53,116 bases of DNA. Source: an uncultured Clostridia bacterium (lineage in GTDB: Bacteria > Bacillota > Clostridia > Oscillospirales > CAG-272). Location of the stretch: contig CANPZU010000016.1 of the NCBI GenBank assembly GCA_947588825.1, forward strand, positions 1 to 53,116. The letters are read 5' to 3'. Each line of letters opens with the position of its first letter. The stretch's first letter is position 1. Below are positions 1 through 9,747 of this stretch, one piece after another. A model generated the notes under the pieces. It was given only the letters and a program-made list of their open reading frames with translations, made no database searches and had not been told where the DNA came from. A program made the translations under genes and the position numbers.

Positions 1-106
1 TGCCTGCCAAATGCGATACCATACAGAAGTTTTCTTTTTTTGAAACAAAATGGGTCATATCTATTTACATTGCAGAAGCAGTGGGTCAAAAATCGCCGTC
101 AGGCTC

Positions 107-135
107 TTGACAGGCGCTCTGAGATATGATATAAT
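107..135 (+). promoter_or_regulatory. Sigma-A promoter of the lar operon
   Basis: TTGACA at 107-112 and TATAAT at 130-135 are separated by 17 bases, a perfect housekeeping consensus. Transcription would start near 142, about 200 bases before the first gene. Confidence 0.85.
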
Positions 136-141
136 AACATA

Positions 142-345
142 AAATATATATATTTACTGTTTAATCGCGCCTCATGAAGCCGCGCGGGAGCGCAGAAGCC
201 CTCCGAAAGAATAATGCGTTAAAAACACAATTATGTGTACTATGAAGGTATGCTGTTTCTTTGAAATTTGAAAAGATTAAAAGAATAGGCATATTTTTTT
301 GTTTTAATCGCCAAAGAATCAATTTTATTTTCAGGAGGTATTATT
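142..345 (+). promoter_or_regulatory. Long 5' leader of the lar operon
   Basis: This stretch has no convincing coding frame. It contains a GC-rich segment around 165-205 and an 8-bp inverted repeat, GATTAAAA (275-282) with TTTTAATC (302-309), just before the strong ribosome site AGGAGG of the first gene. The length is compatible with a riboswitch or other leader control, but I recognise no known riboswitch consensus. The bases before the promoter (1-106) show nothing I can name. Confidence 0.4.
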
Positions 346-765
346 ATGGCTTGCTTTGCGGTGCCGCTTGCAGAGGCGGTCGTCACATCGATCATCACAA
401 AATATGTGAAGTCAAAAGAACAAAAAACAAACAATACTGAAAGTTTTGAGCTTTCAAAATCTTTTAAGCAAAAGGAAACGCCCCTTTCCAAAAAGCTGAA
501 ATGGCTGTCGACAATGCTGTACGGAGGGTCAGCCCTGCTTGCCTTTGAGCACTTATGGCACGGAGAGATCAGCGCGTTCTTTCCCTTCCTGACTGCCGCC
601 GAGAGCTATGAGAGTACTGTCGCGATGCTTCAGGAAATGGCGACGGCGGGGGTCGGAATGTCCCTGCTTGTTACAGGCGTGTGGCTTACTCTTGCGATCT
701 TTACCCGTTTTGCCGAGAAGAAGGCGGCAAAAGGCGTTTCTATCAATGTCGAGGCGTTTGAATAA
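346..765 (+). CDS. Small membrane protein of unknown function, first gene of the lar operon
   Basis: This 139-residue protein is preceded by AGGAGG 7 bases before the ATG. It has a hydrophobic N-terminus with a Cys-Phe, a lysine-rich polar stretch (about 20-50), and two predicted membrane segments (about 52-72 and 98-120). The end of the first membrane helix carries a His-x3-His pair (sequence FEHLWHGE). The next gene starts at the base where this one stops (TAATG), so the two are translationally coupled. I do not recognise the family. Its position ahead of larBCE suggests a link to nickel-pincer cofactor or lactate metabolism, which is inference only. Confidence 0.75.
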   Translation: MACFAVPLAEAVVTSIITKYVKSKEQKTNNTESFELSKSFKQKETPLSKKLKWLSTMLYGGSALLAFEHLWHGEISAFFPFLTAAESYESTVAMLQEMATAGVGMSLLVTGVWLTLAIFTRFAEKKAAKGVSINVEAFE

Positions 766-1079
766 TGACCCTGCTGACAACAATTTTCGCCGCTGCAATT
801 TGTACCGTAATTTGGTATAAGGACGCCAATAGGAGTCAAATGCAGCTTGGCACACTCTGTCTGATTTATTGGGGCGCGGGACTTATGTGGTTTGTCGACG
901 CAATTTTTGAGTATGCGCGGCTGCGTGAAAAATTCTTCACTCCCGATCCCGCCGATTTGCTGAACGATTTATATCTCGGCCTTTCTGTTGTGGCGCTCGG
1001 ACTTGTGATATGGCTTGCAATACTTCTTGTAAAAGACCCGAAGGGAGTTTGGAGAGCGTCGGCGGCAAAGAAAAAATGA
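765..1079 (+). CDS. Small membrane protein of unknown function, second gene of the lar operon
   Basis: This 104-residue protein has three likely membrane segments (about 2-18, 26-48 and 68-90) and a basic C-terminus ending in three lysines. It contains Trp- and acid-containing motifs inside or next to the membrane (MWFVDAIFEY). The start codon overlaps the stop of the preceding gene by one base. The two proteins together give about five membrane spans and may form one complex. No family is recognised. An 86-base gap with hairpins separates it from larB. Confidence 0.75.
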   Translation: MTLLTTIFAAAICTVIWYKDANRSQMQLGTLCLIYWGAGLMWFVDAIFEYARLREKFFTPDPADLLNDLYLGLSVVALGLVIWLAILLVKDPKGVWRASAAKKK

Positions 1080-1084
1080 TCCTT

Positions 1085-1136
1085 TGCGGGGCTGCCTTTG
1101 GCCGCCCCGCAATTTTGCGCGTGGGACGCGCGAAAA
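1085..1136 (+). terminator. Attenuator-like double hairpin between the membrane genes and larB
   Basis: TGCGGGGC (1085-1092) pairs perfectly with GCCCCGCA (1104-1111) and is followed by ATTTT. A second hairpin, GCGCG/CGCGC, follows at about 1117-1131. The U tract is short, so this looks like a partial terminator or mRNA-stability element that could lower larBCE expression relative to the upstream genes. Confidence 0.5.
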
Positions 1137-1165
1137 ATCAAGTATACAAGTATAAAAGAGGAAAA

Positions 1166-1924
1166 ATGAATACGGATACGCTGCAAATTCTAAAAGCGGT
1201 GCAGAGCGGGGAACTCACCCCCGATAAGGCGCTGCTCATGCTGAAAAGAAAGCCTTTTGAGGACATAGGTTACGCCAAGGTCGATCTTCATAGAAAGGTC
1301 AGACAGGGAGAGGCGGAGGTTATATACGGGAAGTCAAAAACGCCCGAGCAGATTATCGGCATTATTGACGCTATGAAATCGGCTGGTCAGGAGAGAGTGC
1401 TTATCACCCGCCTTGAAAGTGAAAGCGCCGAGCGGGTAAAGACGTTTCATACCGAACTTGTTTATTATCCCGAAGCGAGGCTCGGAATGATCGGAGGCAT
1501 ACCCTCTCCCGACGGTATAGGCAAAATAGTGGTCGCCACGGGAGGCACCGGCGATATTCCGGTGGCGGAGGAGGCCGCCCTTACCGCCGAGTTTCACAAA
1601 AACGAAGTGGTACGGCTTTACGATGTCGGGGTTGCGGGGCTTCACCGTCTTCTTTCACATCTTGATGAGATCATGGGCGCGTCTGTGATAATCGCGGCGG
1701 CGGGAATGGAAGGAGCTTTGGCAAGCGTGATCGCCGGCCTTGCTGACTGCCCGGTCATCGCCCTTCCGACAAGTGTCGGGTACGGAGCGTCGTTTAACGG
1801 CGTCGCGGCGCTTTTGTCGATGCTTAATTCCTGCGCCGGCGGCGTTTCAACCGTCAATATAGATAACGGATTCGGAGCCGGATATCTTGCGGGTATGATC
1901 AATCACATGGAGGTGAAAAAATGA
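1166..1924 (+). CDS. larB: LarB, nickel-pincer cofactor biosynthesis carboxylase/hydrolase
   Basis: LarB carboxylates the pyridinium ring of nicotinic acid adenine dinucleotide and hydrolyses its phosphoanhydride, giving the biscarboxylated mononucleotide precursor of the nickel-pincer nucleotide. The 252-residue product has the family's N-terminal region and a C-terminal PurE-like (AIR carboxylase-like) domain from about residue 120, rich in Gly/Ala loops (VATGGTGDIPVAEEA; IALPTSVGYGASFNGVAAL). The ATG at 1166 follows AGAGGA; an in-frame ATG further upstream would run back into the previous gene and adds non-family sequence. The stop overlaps the larC start as ATGA. Confidence 0.93.
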   Translation: MNTDTLQILKAVQSGELTPDKALLMLKRKPFEDIGYAKVDLHRKVRQGEAEVIYGKSKTPEQIIGIIDAMKSAGQERVLITRLESESAERVKTFHTELVYYPEARLGMIGGIPSPDGIGKIVVATGGTGDIPVAEEAALTAEFHKNEVVRLYDVGVAGLHRLLSHLDEIMGASVIIAAAGMEGALASVIAGLADCPVIALPTSVGYGASFNGVAALLSMLNSCAGGVSTVNIDNGFGAGYLAGMINHMEVKK

Positions 1925-3204
1925 AAACGCTCTATTTTGACTGTAAAATGGGAGCAGCGGGAGATATGCTCGCGGGAGCGCTTCTTGAGCTGCTGCCCGA
2001 TTCCGAGGGCTTTATATCAAAACTTAACTCTCTGGGTATACCGGGCGTTTGCGTTTCTATTGAAAAGACAAATAAGTGCGGGATAGTCGGAACTCACGTC
2101 ATTGTCAAAGTCAACGGTCATGAAGAAGATGAAAATATATTCGCCCGCTCCGGGGAATATGAGCATCACCATCATAATGAACATGAGCATTCGCACGAAC
2201 ACGAGCATTCGCACGAGCACGAGCATTCGCATGAGCACGAGCATGAGCATGTTCACAGCGGCATGCCGGACATAGAGCGGGTTGTTGATTCTCTTGACAT
2301 TCCGGACCCGGTGAAAAAGGACGTCCTTTCGGTATATCGTCTTATAGCGGAAGCGGAAAGTCACGTTCACGGCAAAAGCGTCGATGAAATACACTTTCAT
2401 GAGGTTGGCACTATGGACGCTCTGACCGATATCGTTGCTGTTTGCATGCTGATTTACACCCTTGCGCCGGACGAGATTATTGCCTCTGCCATCCACGTGG
2501 GCGGCGGGAGCGTCGTGTGCGCTCACGGTATCCTGCCGGTTCCCGCACCTGCTACCGCGTACATTTTGCAGGGAGTGCCCACATACGGCGGCAGTATAGC
2601 CTTTGAGCTTTGCACGCCTACGGGCGCCGCTCTTCTAAAGCATTTTGTCACCCGTTTTGACAGTATGCCGGTGATGAAAGTGGGCGCCATAGGATACGGT
2701 ATGGGCAAAAAAGACTTTGAGGCTGCCAACTGCGTTCGCGCAATGCTGGGGGAAACGGAGAATGTCGGGGATTGTGTGTCCGAGCTCTCATGCAATGTGG
2801 ACGACATGACGGGCGAGGAAATATCTTTTGCCATGGAACGACTTTTTGAGGCGGGAGCACTTGAAGTTTACACTGTTCCGATCGGCATGAAAAAATCTCG
2901 TCCGGGCATACTCCTTCGGGCAATATGCAGCCTTGATTCTAAAGACAAGATCATCGACACTATATTCGCTCATACGACCACAATCGGTGTGCGCGAGTAT
3001 ATCACAAGAAGATATGTGATGAAGCGCGGCTCTCAAAAACTTTCGACTCCATACGGCGATATTTCCCTCAAGAGCTCCGCCGGATACGGCGCGAGCCGAG
3101 AAAAATTCGAATATGAGGATCTTGCAAAACTTGCAAGGGAAAAGGAAATAAGCCTGTTTGAGGCGAGAAAAATAGCGTGGGAAGAGGCAAATAAAAACAA
3201 ATGA
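1921..3204 (+). CDS. larC: LarC, nickel-pincer cofactor nickel insertase
   Basis: LarC is the CTP-dependent cyclometallase that inserts nickel into the dithio-dicarboxylated mononucleotide made by LarB and LarE. The 427-residue reading frame is continuous and covers both halves that some lactobacilli encode as larC1 and larC2 joined by programmed frameshifting. The N-terminus has the family signature FDCKMGAAGDMLAGAL. Residues 82-112 are a His/Glu-rich insertion, a plausible nickel store. The conserved HFHEVGTMDALTDI and LSCNVDDMTGEE motifs follow. Start and stop both overlap neighbours by ATGA, indicating tight coupling with larB and larE. Confidence 0.95.
   Translation: MKTLYFDCKMGAAGDMLAGALLELLPDSEGFISKLNSLGIPGVCVSIEKTNKCGIVGTHVIVKVNGHEEDENIFARSGEYEHHHHNEHEHSHEHEHSHEHEHSHEHEHEHVHSGMPDIERVVDSLDIPDPVKKDVLSVYRLIAEAESHVHGKSVDEIHFHEVGTMDALTDIVAVCMLIYTLAPDEIIASAIHVGGGSVVCAHGILPVPAPATAYILQGVPTYGGSIAFELCTPTGAALLKHFVTRFDSMPVMKVGAIGYGMGKKDFEAANCVRAMLGETENVGDCVSELSCNVDDMTGEEISFAMERLFEAGALEVYTVPIGMKKSRPGILLRAICSLDSKDKIIDTIFAHTTTIGVREYITRRYVMKRGSQKLSTPYGDISLKSSAGYGASREKFEYEDLAKLAREKEISLFEARKIAWEEANKNK
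2185..2256 (+). repeat. 18-bp tandem repeat encoding the LarC His-rich segment
   Basis: Four consecutive 18-base units start at 2185, 2203, 2221 and 2239. Each encodes a six-residue His/Glu/Ser unit, and the last is the most diverged. Perfect 18-base periodicity means unit number can change without breaking the frame. Confidence 0.85.
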
Positions 3205-4025
3205 ACGGCGCTTGGGAAAAAAAGAAAATACTTGAGGAAAATCTAAGGAGTCTCGGCGGCGTTGCAATCGCCTTTTCTTCGGGGGTGGATTCCACCTTTT
3301 TACTCAAGGTCGCGCACGATGTACTTGGAGAGAGAGCGATCGCCGTTACCGCGTGCTCTTGCTCCTTTCCCAAAAGAGAGCTGGATGAGGCGAAGGCCTT
3401 CTGCGCGAAAGAGGGAATAAGCCACATTGTCCTTTTGACGAGCGAGCTGGAGATAGAGGGCTTTGCCCAGAACCCTATAAACCGCTGTTACCTTTGTAAA
3501 AAAGAACTGCTTAAAAAAATCATTGAAGCCGCAAGGGAAAGAAATATAAATTATGTCGCCGAAGGCTCCAATGTTGACGATAACGGCGATTACCGCCCGG
3601 GACTTCTTGCCGTGGCCGAGCTGAATGTAAAAAGTCCGCTGCGCGAGGCGGGATTGACCAAAAGCGAGATCAGGCAGCTTTCAAAAGAGCTCGGATTGCC
3701 CACATGGGACAAGCCGTCCTTTGCCTGCCTTGCTTCCCGATTTCCGTACGGTGAGGTTATTACAAAAAGGAAGCTTGCTATGGTTGAAAATGCAGAACAA
3801 CTGCTGATGGACATGGGATTTTCTCAAGTTCGTGTGCGTATTCACGATAATATTGCAAGGATCGAGGTCGATTCTTCCGACTTTGGCAGATTGCTTTGCG
3901 GCGACCTTCCCCGAATAATAAACGAGCGCCTGCAAGAGCTCGGATTTGCTTATGTGGCTCTCGATCTCGGCGGCTATAAAGCCGGAAACATGAACAAGGT
4001 CCTGCAAAAGACGGCTGAGTCTTAA
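3201..4025 (+). CDS. larE: LarE, ATP-dependent sulfur transferase for the nickel-pincer cofactor
   Basis: LarE adenylates the carboxylates of the LarB product and replaces them with thiocarboxylates. The 274-residue protein has the N-type PP-loop SSGVDST at residues 26-32. It has three cysteines at positions expected for catalysis: Cys96 and Cys99 (RCYLCK) and Cys176 (ACLASRFPYG). Cys176 corresponds in position to the sacrificial Cys176 of the Lactiplantibacillus plantarum enzyme. Homologues keeping all three are known to bind an iron-sulfur cluster, so this protein may recycle sulfur through a cluster rather than sacrifice its own cysteine. It starts inside the larC stop (ATGA). Confidence 0.94.
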   Translation: MNGAWEKKKILEENLRSLGGVAIAFSSGVDSTFLLKVAHDVLGERAIAVTACSCSFPKRELDEAKAFCAKEGISHIVLLTSELEIEGFAQNPINRCYLCKKELLKKIIEAARERNINYVAEGSNVDDNGDYRPGLLAVAELNVKSPLREAGLTKSEIRQLSKELGLPTWDKPSFACLASRFPYGEVITKRKLAMVENAEQLLMDMGFSQVRVRIHDNIARIEVDSSDFGRLLCGDLPRIINERLQELGFAYVALDLGGYKAGNMNKVLQKTAES

Positions 4026-4056
4026 AATAAAAATGGAATAACTCTTTGGAGGCGCT

Positions 4057-4084
4057 GCTTGAAAAGCTGGACAGCTTTTCAAGC
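4057..4084. repeat. Perfect 13-bp inverted repeat after larE
   Basis: GCTTGAAAAGCTG (4057-4069) is followed after two bases by its exact complement (4072-4084). No U tract follows, so it is not a standard terminator. It could be an RNA-processing or protein-binding site. Confidence 0.6.
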
Positions 4085-4148
4085 GATTGAGAATCGAAAG
4101 CAAAATAAAAATAAAGTCGGCCTCAACAATAACATAATGTGAAGAATA

Positions 4149-4194
4149 AACGGATACAAAGCGGGAAAAAGCTCAAGTATCCGTTTGTTTTTTG
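4149..4194 (+). terminator. Rho-independent terminator of the lar operon
   Basis: AACGGATAC (4149-4157) pairs with GTATCCGTT (4177-4185) and is followed by TGTTTTTT. It closes the lar transcript before the ilv promoter. Confidence 0.85.
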
Positions 4195-4265
4195 CTTATG
4201 TCGGTCTGATACACGTGTCTTTTTTATATTTGTGCCGGCCCGAATAAAAAAATATATTAAAACGC

Positions 4266-4294
4266 TTGACAAGTCGGTTTTAAGGTGATATAAT
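4266..4294 (+). promoter_or_regulatory. Sigma-A promoter of the ilv-leu operon
   Basis: TTGACA (4266-4271), 17 bases, TATAAT (4289-4294): a perfect consensus, expected to start transcription near 4301 at the head of the T-box leader. Confidence 0.9.
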
Positions 4295-4300
4295 GATACA

Positions 4301-4600
4301 AAGTGGTTTATACCTTAAACACGTTGAGATGGATAAGTAGACGGTTTTTTGCCCAGTCAGAGAGATATCGGACGGTGTGAGATATCGGGAGGGACTGTCG
4401 AAACTCGCCATGGAGTGGCTGCACCGAAACCATTGCAGTAAGTGCAGACGGGTCCTCCCGTGACAGAGCAAAGGTGTGATCGCACCTGAGAGCGTTCCTT
4501 TTCGGAACGAAAAAGAGTGGTACCGCGGAAGAAGCTCATTGTGCTCTTTCGTCTCTTTAGTTATCATTTAATTAATGATAAAGGGACGAAGGAGTTTTTT
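4301..4600 (+). promoter_or_regulatory. T-box leader controlling the ilv-leu operon
   Basis: The leader holds Stem I with an AG-bulge-like AGAGAGA and a distal-loop GGTGTGAGA near 4360-4382. The candidate specifier is CTC (Leu) at 4404-4406, in the context GAAACTCGCC. The T-box bulge AGAGTGGTACCGCGG lies at 4514-4528. It ends in a long terminator stem (4544-4594) with six Us (4595-4600), which must be disrupted by uncharged tRNA for read-through into ilvB. The specifier assignment needs a folded model; an Ile or Val codon is not excluded. Leucine fits the downstream leuACDB genes. Confidence 0.93.
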
Positions 4601-4750
4601 ATTGCTTTTAAGCATGCGGGCTTATGCGTCTTGAGAAGGCAGAGCTCATGAGCGCGCCGTTTGCTTTATCGCTTTATACGGCGCAAACAGAAAAAAAGAC
4701 ATTTTAAAACCTCAAAAAAGAAAGAGTGCCCCGACGGGCGGAGATTTGTT

Positions 4751-6462
4751 ATGCAAAATGAAAAAGGTAAAATGATGACAGGCGCACGCATTGTCATTGA
4801 AACGCTGATCGAGCAGGGAGTCACCGATGTTTTCGGATACCCGGGCGGTCAGGTACTGAATATTTACGACGAGCTGTACAAGGCGGGCGACCGTATAAAT
4901 CATGTGCTTACCGCGCATGAGCAAGGCGCTTCCCACGCCGCGGACGGTTACTCGAGAGTGACAGGAAAGGTAGGAGTGGTTATCGCCACCTCGGGCCCCG
5001 GCGCCACCAACCTTGTTACCGGCATTGCCACGGCGATGCTTGACTCGATACCGATGGTCGCGATAACGGGAAACGTGCCTACGGGCCTTATAGGTAAGGA
5101 CAGCTTTCAGGAGATAAACATCACGGGAGTCACATTGCCGATAACCAAACACAATTACTTTGTTACAGACGTCAAAAGTTTGGCTCCGACAATAAGAGAG
5201 GCATTTCGCATTGCCAAATCGGGCAGACCCGGCCCCGTGCTTATCGATATACCCAAGGACGTGCAGACATCGGAGTGCGAGTTCATTAAGGAAGATATCG
5301 TGAAGCCGTATCCTCAGATAGTCGCCGAGGACTCGGAAATCAATAAGGCCATCGAGCTTATCAACAAAGCAAACCGTCCGTATATTTACATCGGCGGAGG
5401 CGCGGCGGGCAGGGCGATGACGCAGGATATTATTGCTCTCGCAGAAAAAATAGACGCGTATGTCGGATGTACGTTTATGGGCCTTTCCGCGATGAAAAAT
5501 TCGTATGAACGCTTTCTCGGAATGCAGGGCATGCACGGAAGATACGCTTCCTCCATGGCAAATAAGGAAGCAGACCTTATTATCGGAGTGGGAGTGCGTT
5601 TTAGTGACAGAGCCACGGGAAACGTAGCCAAATACTCAAAGTCGGCAAAGATTATACAGCTTGACGCCGACCTTTCGGAGATAAACAAAAACGTCAAGGT
5701 GGACGTGGGTATTGTGGGAAGCATCGTTTCCTCGTTCGGCAGAATACTGAAAGGGTGCGAAAAAAAGGAGCATCCCGAATGGAAAGCTCTTGTTGAGAGT
5801 CTTAAAGCCGAGGAGAAGAGGATAAACGACGAGGCTCAAAGAAAATCAAAAACCGATATGACGCCAATGAATATATTCAAGGTCATAAACGAAATAAAAG
5901 ACGAAAACACGGTCATTGCGACCGACGTCGGACAGCATCAGATGTGGACGGCACAGTTTGTCGACTTTGAGAGGCCCCGCCGGTTTGCCTCCAGCGGAGG
6001 ACTCGGGACAATGGGATACGGCCTTGGCGCCGCGATAGGCGCGCAGATTGCCAGCAAGGACAGAACCGTGCTCATTACCGGGGACGGAAGCTTCGGAATG
6101 AACCTTAACGAGCTTGCCACTGCTGTCACGTACAACACGCCCATTGTAATCGTGCTTATGAACAACGGTGTGCTCGGCATGGTGCGTCAGTGGCAGACAC
6201 TCTTTTACGGCAAGCGTTACTCAAACACGGTGCTCGGCAGAAAGACAGACTTTGTAAAGCTTGCCGAGGCATTCGGAGCCGTTGGAAAGAGAGCATCCAC
6301 TATTGAGGAGTTCAGAGCGGCCTTTGCCGACGGCATGAAGCACGACGGACCCTATCTTATAGATACGGTTATCGGAATGGACGAATTCGTTCTTCCGATG
6401 ATGCCGCCCGGAGGTTCTGTCGATGATATAATAACATCTGTTGATCTTGAGGAGGACAATAA

Positions 6463-6466
<4 letters not shown>
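4751..6466 (+). CDS. ilvB: Acetolactate synthase large (catalytic) subunit
   Basis: This thiamine-diphosphate enzyme condenses pyruvate with pyruvate or 2-oxobutyrate, the first common step to valine/leucine and isoleucine. The 571-residue protein has the pyrimidine-domain catalytic Glu57 (HEQGA), the central FAD-binding domain, and the C-terminal cofactor motif starting GDG at residues 444-446 and ending in MNN. The ATG at 4751 has GGCGGAG about 7 bases upstream; an upstream in-frame ATG at 4661 lacks a ribosome site and adds a non-family basic tail. The 150 bases between the T-box terminator and the start contain small hairpins only. It ends overlapping ilvN. Confidence 0.96.
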
Positions 6467-8006
<1,540 letters not shown>

Positions 8007-8062
8007 TAAAAATTCAATCTATATCCAATAATTTTATCAAATAATTACGAGGACAAAATATT

Positions 8063-9730
8063 ATGGTAAAGGATCAGATAGTAGACGGCTTTAAAAATGC
8101 GCCGCACCGCAGTCTTTATCACGCGCTCGGCCTTACGAACGAGGAGCTTGATAGACCCATTATCGGAATCGTAAGCTCTTACAACGAGATCGTTCCCGGA
8201 CATATGAACCTCGACAAGATAGTGCAGGCGGCCAAACTTGGAGTCGCTATGGCGGGAGGAACGCCGGTAGTATTTCCCGCAATCGCCGTATGCGACGGTA
8301 TCGCTATGGGACATACGGGCATGAAATATTCGCTGATTACGAGAGATCTCATTGCCGACTCGACCGAGGCTATGGTCCTTGCCCACGGCTTTGACGGTCT
8401 TGTCATGGTTCCAAACTGCGACAAAAACGTTCCGGGTTTGCTTATGGCGGCGGCAAGGGTGAACATTCCAACTGTCTTTGTCAGCGGCGGTCCCATGCTC
8501 GCGGGCAGGGTGAACGGCAAAAAGACGAGTCTTTCAAGCATGTTTGAGGCTGTGGGTGCATACAGCGCGGGTAAGATAGACGAAAATCAGCTTAGAGTGT
8601 GCGAAGAGCGTACCTGCCCGACATGCGGCTCATGCTCCGGAATGTACACGGCAAACTCGATGAACTGTCTTTGCGAGGTGTTAGGCATGGCACTATCCGG
8701 CAACGGCACTATTCCCGCGGTATACTCCGCAAGGTTAGAGCTCGCAAAACACGCCGGCATGCAGGTCATGGAGCTTGTTAAAAAGAACATACGCCCGCGT
8801 GATATAATGACCGATGCGGCAATAAGGAACGCTCTTACCGCCGACATGGCTCTCGGCTGTTCGACAAACAGCATGCTTCACCTTCCCGCTATTGCCAATG
8901 AATGCGGAATCAGGTTCGATCTTGACATGGCAAACGAAATAAGCGAAAGAACGCCGAATCTCTGCCATCTCGCTCCCGCAGGTCCCACTTATATGGAGGA
9001 TTTGAACGAGGCGGGCGGCATTTACGCGGTGCTTAAGGAACTTGAAAAGCTCGATCTTATCGACACAAGCGTTATGACCTGTACTGCAAAGACGCTGGGA
9101 GAGAATATCGCCAATTCAGTAAATTATGACACAAGCGTCATAAGAAGCGCCGAGAACCCCTACAGCAAGACGGGCGGTATCGCGGTGCTCAAAGGAAATC
9201 TCGCTCCCGACGGCTGCGTGGTCAAGCGCAGCGCAGTCGCTCCCGAGATGCTGGTCCACAAGGGCCCTGCCAAAGTGTTTGACAGCGAGGAAGAGGCGAT
9301 TGAGGCCATTTACGCCGGCAAAATAGAAAAGGGAGACGTTGTGGTCATACGTTATGAAGGACCATCGGGAGGTCCGGGAATGCGGGAAATGCTCTCTCCC
9401 ACCTCGGCCATCGCGGGAATGGGACTTGACCGTGACGTAGCTCTCATAACCGACGGAAGGTTTTCAGGCGCTACAAGGGGGGCGTGCATAGGGCACATTT
9501 CTCCCGAGGCGGTTCGAGGCGGACTTATCGCTTATATAAAGGACGGGGACATGATAAGTATCGATATACCCGGCTATTCAATCGAACTGCTGGTGGATGA
9601 GGATGAGCTTGAGCAGAGGAAAAAGACCGTGAAGGTAAAACAAAAAAGCGGCATAAAGGGAAGCCTTGCAAGATACGCCGCCATGGTCAGCTCCGCGGAT
9701 AAGGGAGCGATAATCAACAAATTTGAGTGA
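8063..9730 (+). CDS. ilvD: Dihydroxy-acid dehydratase
   Basis: IlvD dehydrates dihydroxy acids to the 2-oxo acid precursors of valine/leucine and isoleucine using an iron-sulfur cluster. The 555-residue protein has the expected cluster region: Cys119 in PNCDKN and Cys188/Cys191 in [14 protein letters not shown]. It also keeps the C-terminal [10 protein letters not shown] substrate loop. GAGGA precedes the ATG. Its end overlaps a GTG that could start the next gene. As an oxygen-sensitive enzyme it fits an anaerobe. Confidence 0.96.
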   Translation: MVKDQIVDGFKNAPHRSLYHALGLTNEELDRPIIGIVSSYNEIVPGHMNLDKIVQAAKLGVAMAGGTPVVFPAIAVCDGIAMGHTGMKYSLITRDLIADSTEAMVLAHGFDGLVMVPNCDKNVPGLLMAAARVNIPTVFVSGGPMLAGRVNGKKTSLSSMFEAVGAYSAGKIDENQLRVCEERTCPTCGSCSGMYTANSMNCLCEVLGMALSGNGTIPAVYSARLELAKHAGMQVMELVKKNIRPRDIMTDAAIRNALTADMALGCSTNSMLHLPAIANECGIRFDLDMANEISERTPNLCHLAPAGPTYMEDLNEAGGIYAVLKELEKLDLIDTSVMTCTAKTLGENIANSVNYDTSVIRSAENPYSKTGGIAVLKGNLAPDGCVVKRSAVAPEMLVHKGPAKVFDSEEEAIEAIYAGKIEKGDVVVIRYEGPSGGPGMREMLSPTSAIAGMGLDRDVALITDGRFSGATRGACIGHISPEAVRGGLIAYIKDGDMISIDIPGYSIELLVDEDELEQRKKTVKVKQKSGIKGSLARYAAMVSSADKGAIINKFE

Positions 9731-9747
9731 CGAAAGAGCGAGGTTTG

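Noticed and set aside
142..345. NiCo-type riboswitch in the lar leader
   Set aside because: The nickel-related genes made it tempting, but the conserved NiCo core could not be found by eye.
2017..2526. Minus-strand open frame of 169 codons in larC
   Set aside because: It is an antisense shadow of larC created partly by the His-rich repeat; the sense frame has clear family motifs.
1921..3204. Programmed frameshift in larC
   Set aside because: The frame is continuous over both LarC halves, so no shift is needed.
4712..5536. Minus-strand open frame of 274 codons in ilvB
   Set aside because: Antisense to a well-conserved enzyme, no ribosome site, composition biased by codon usage of ilvB.
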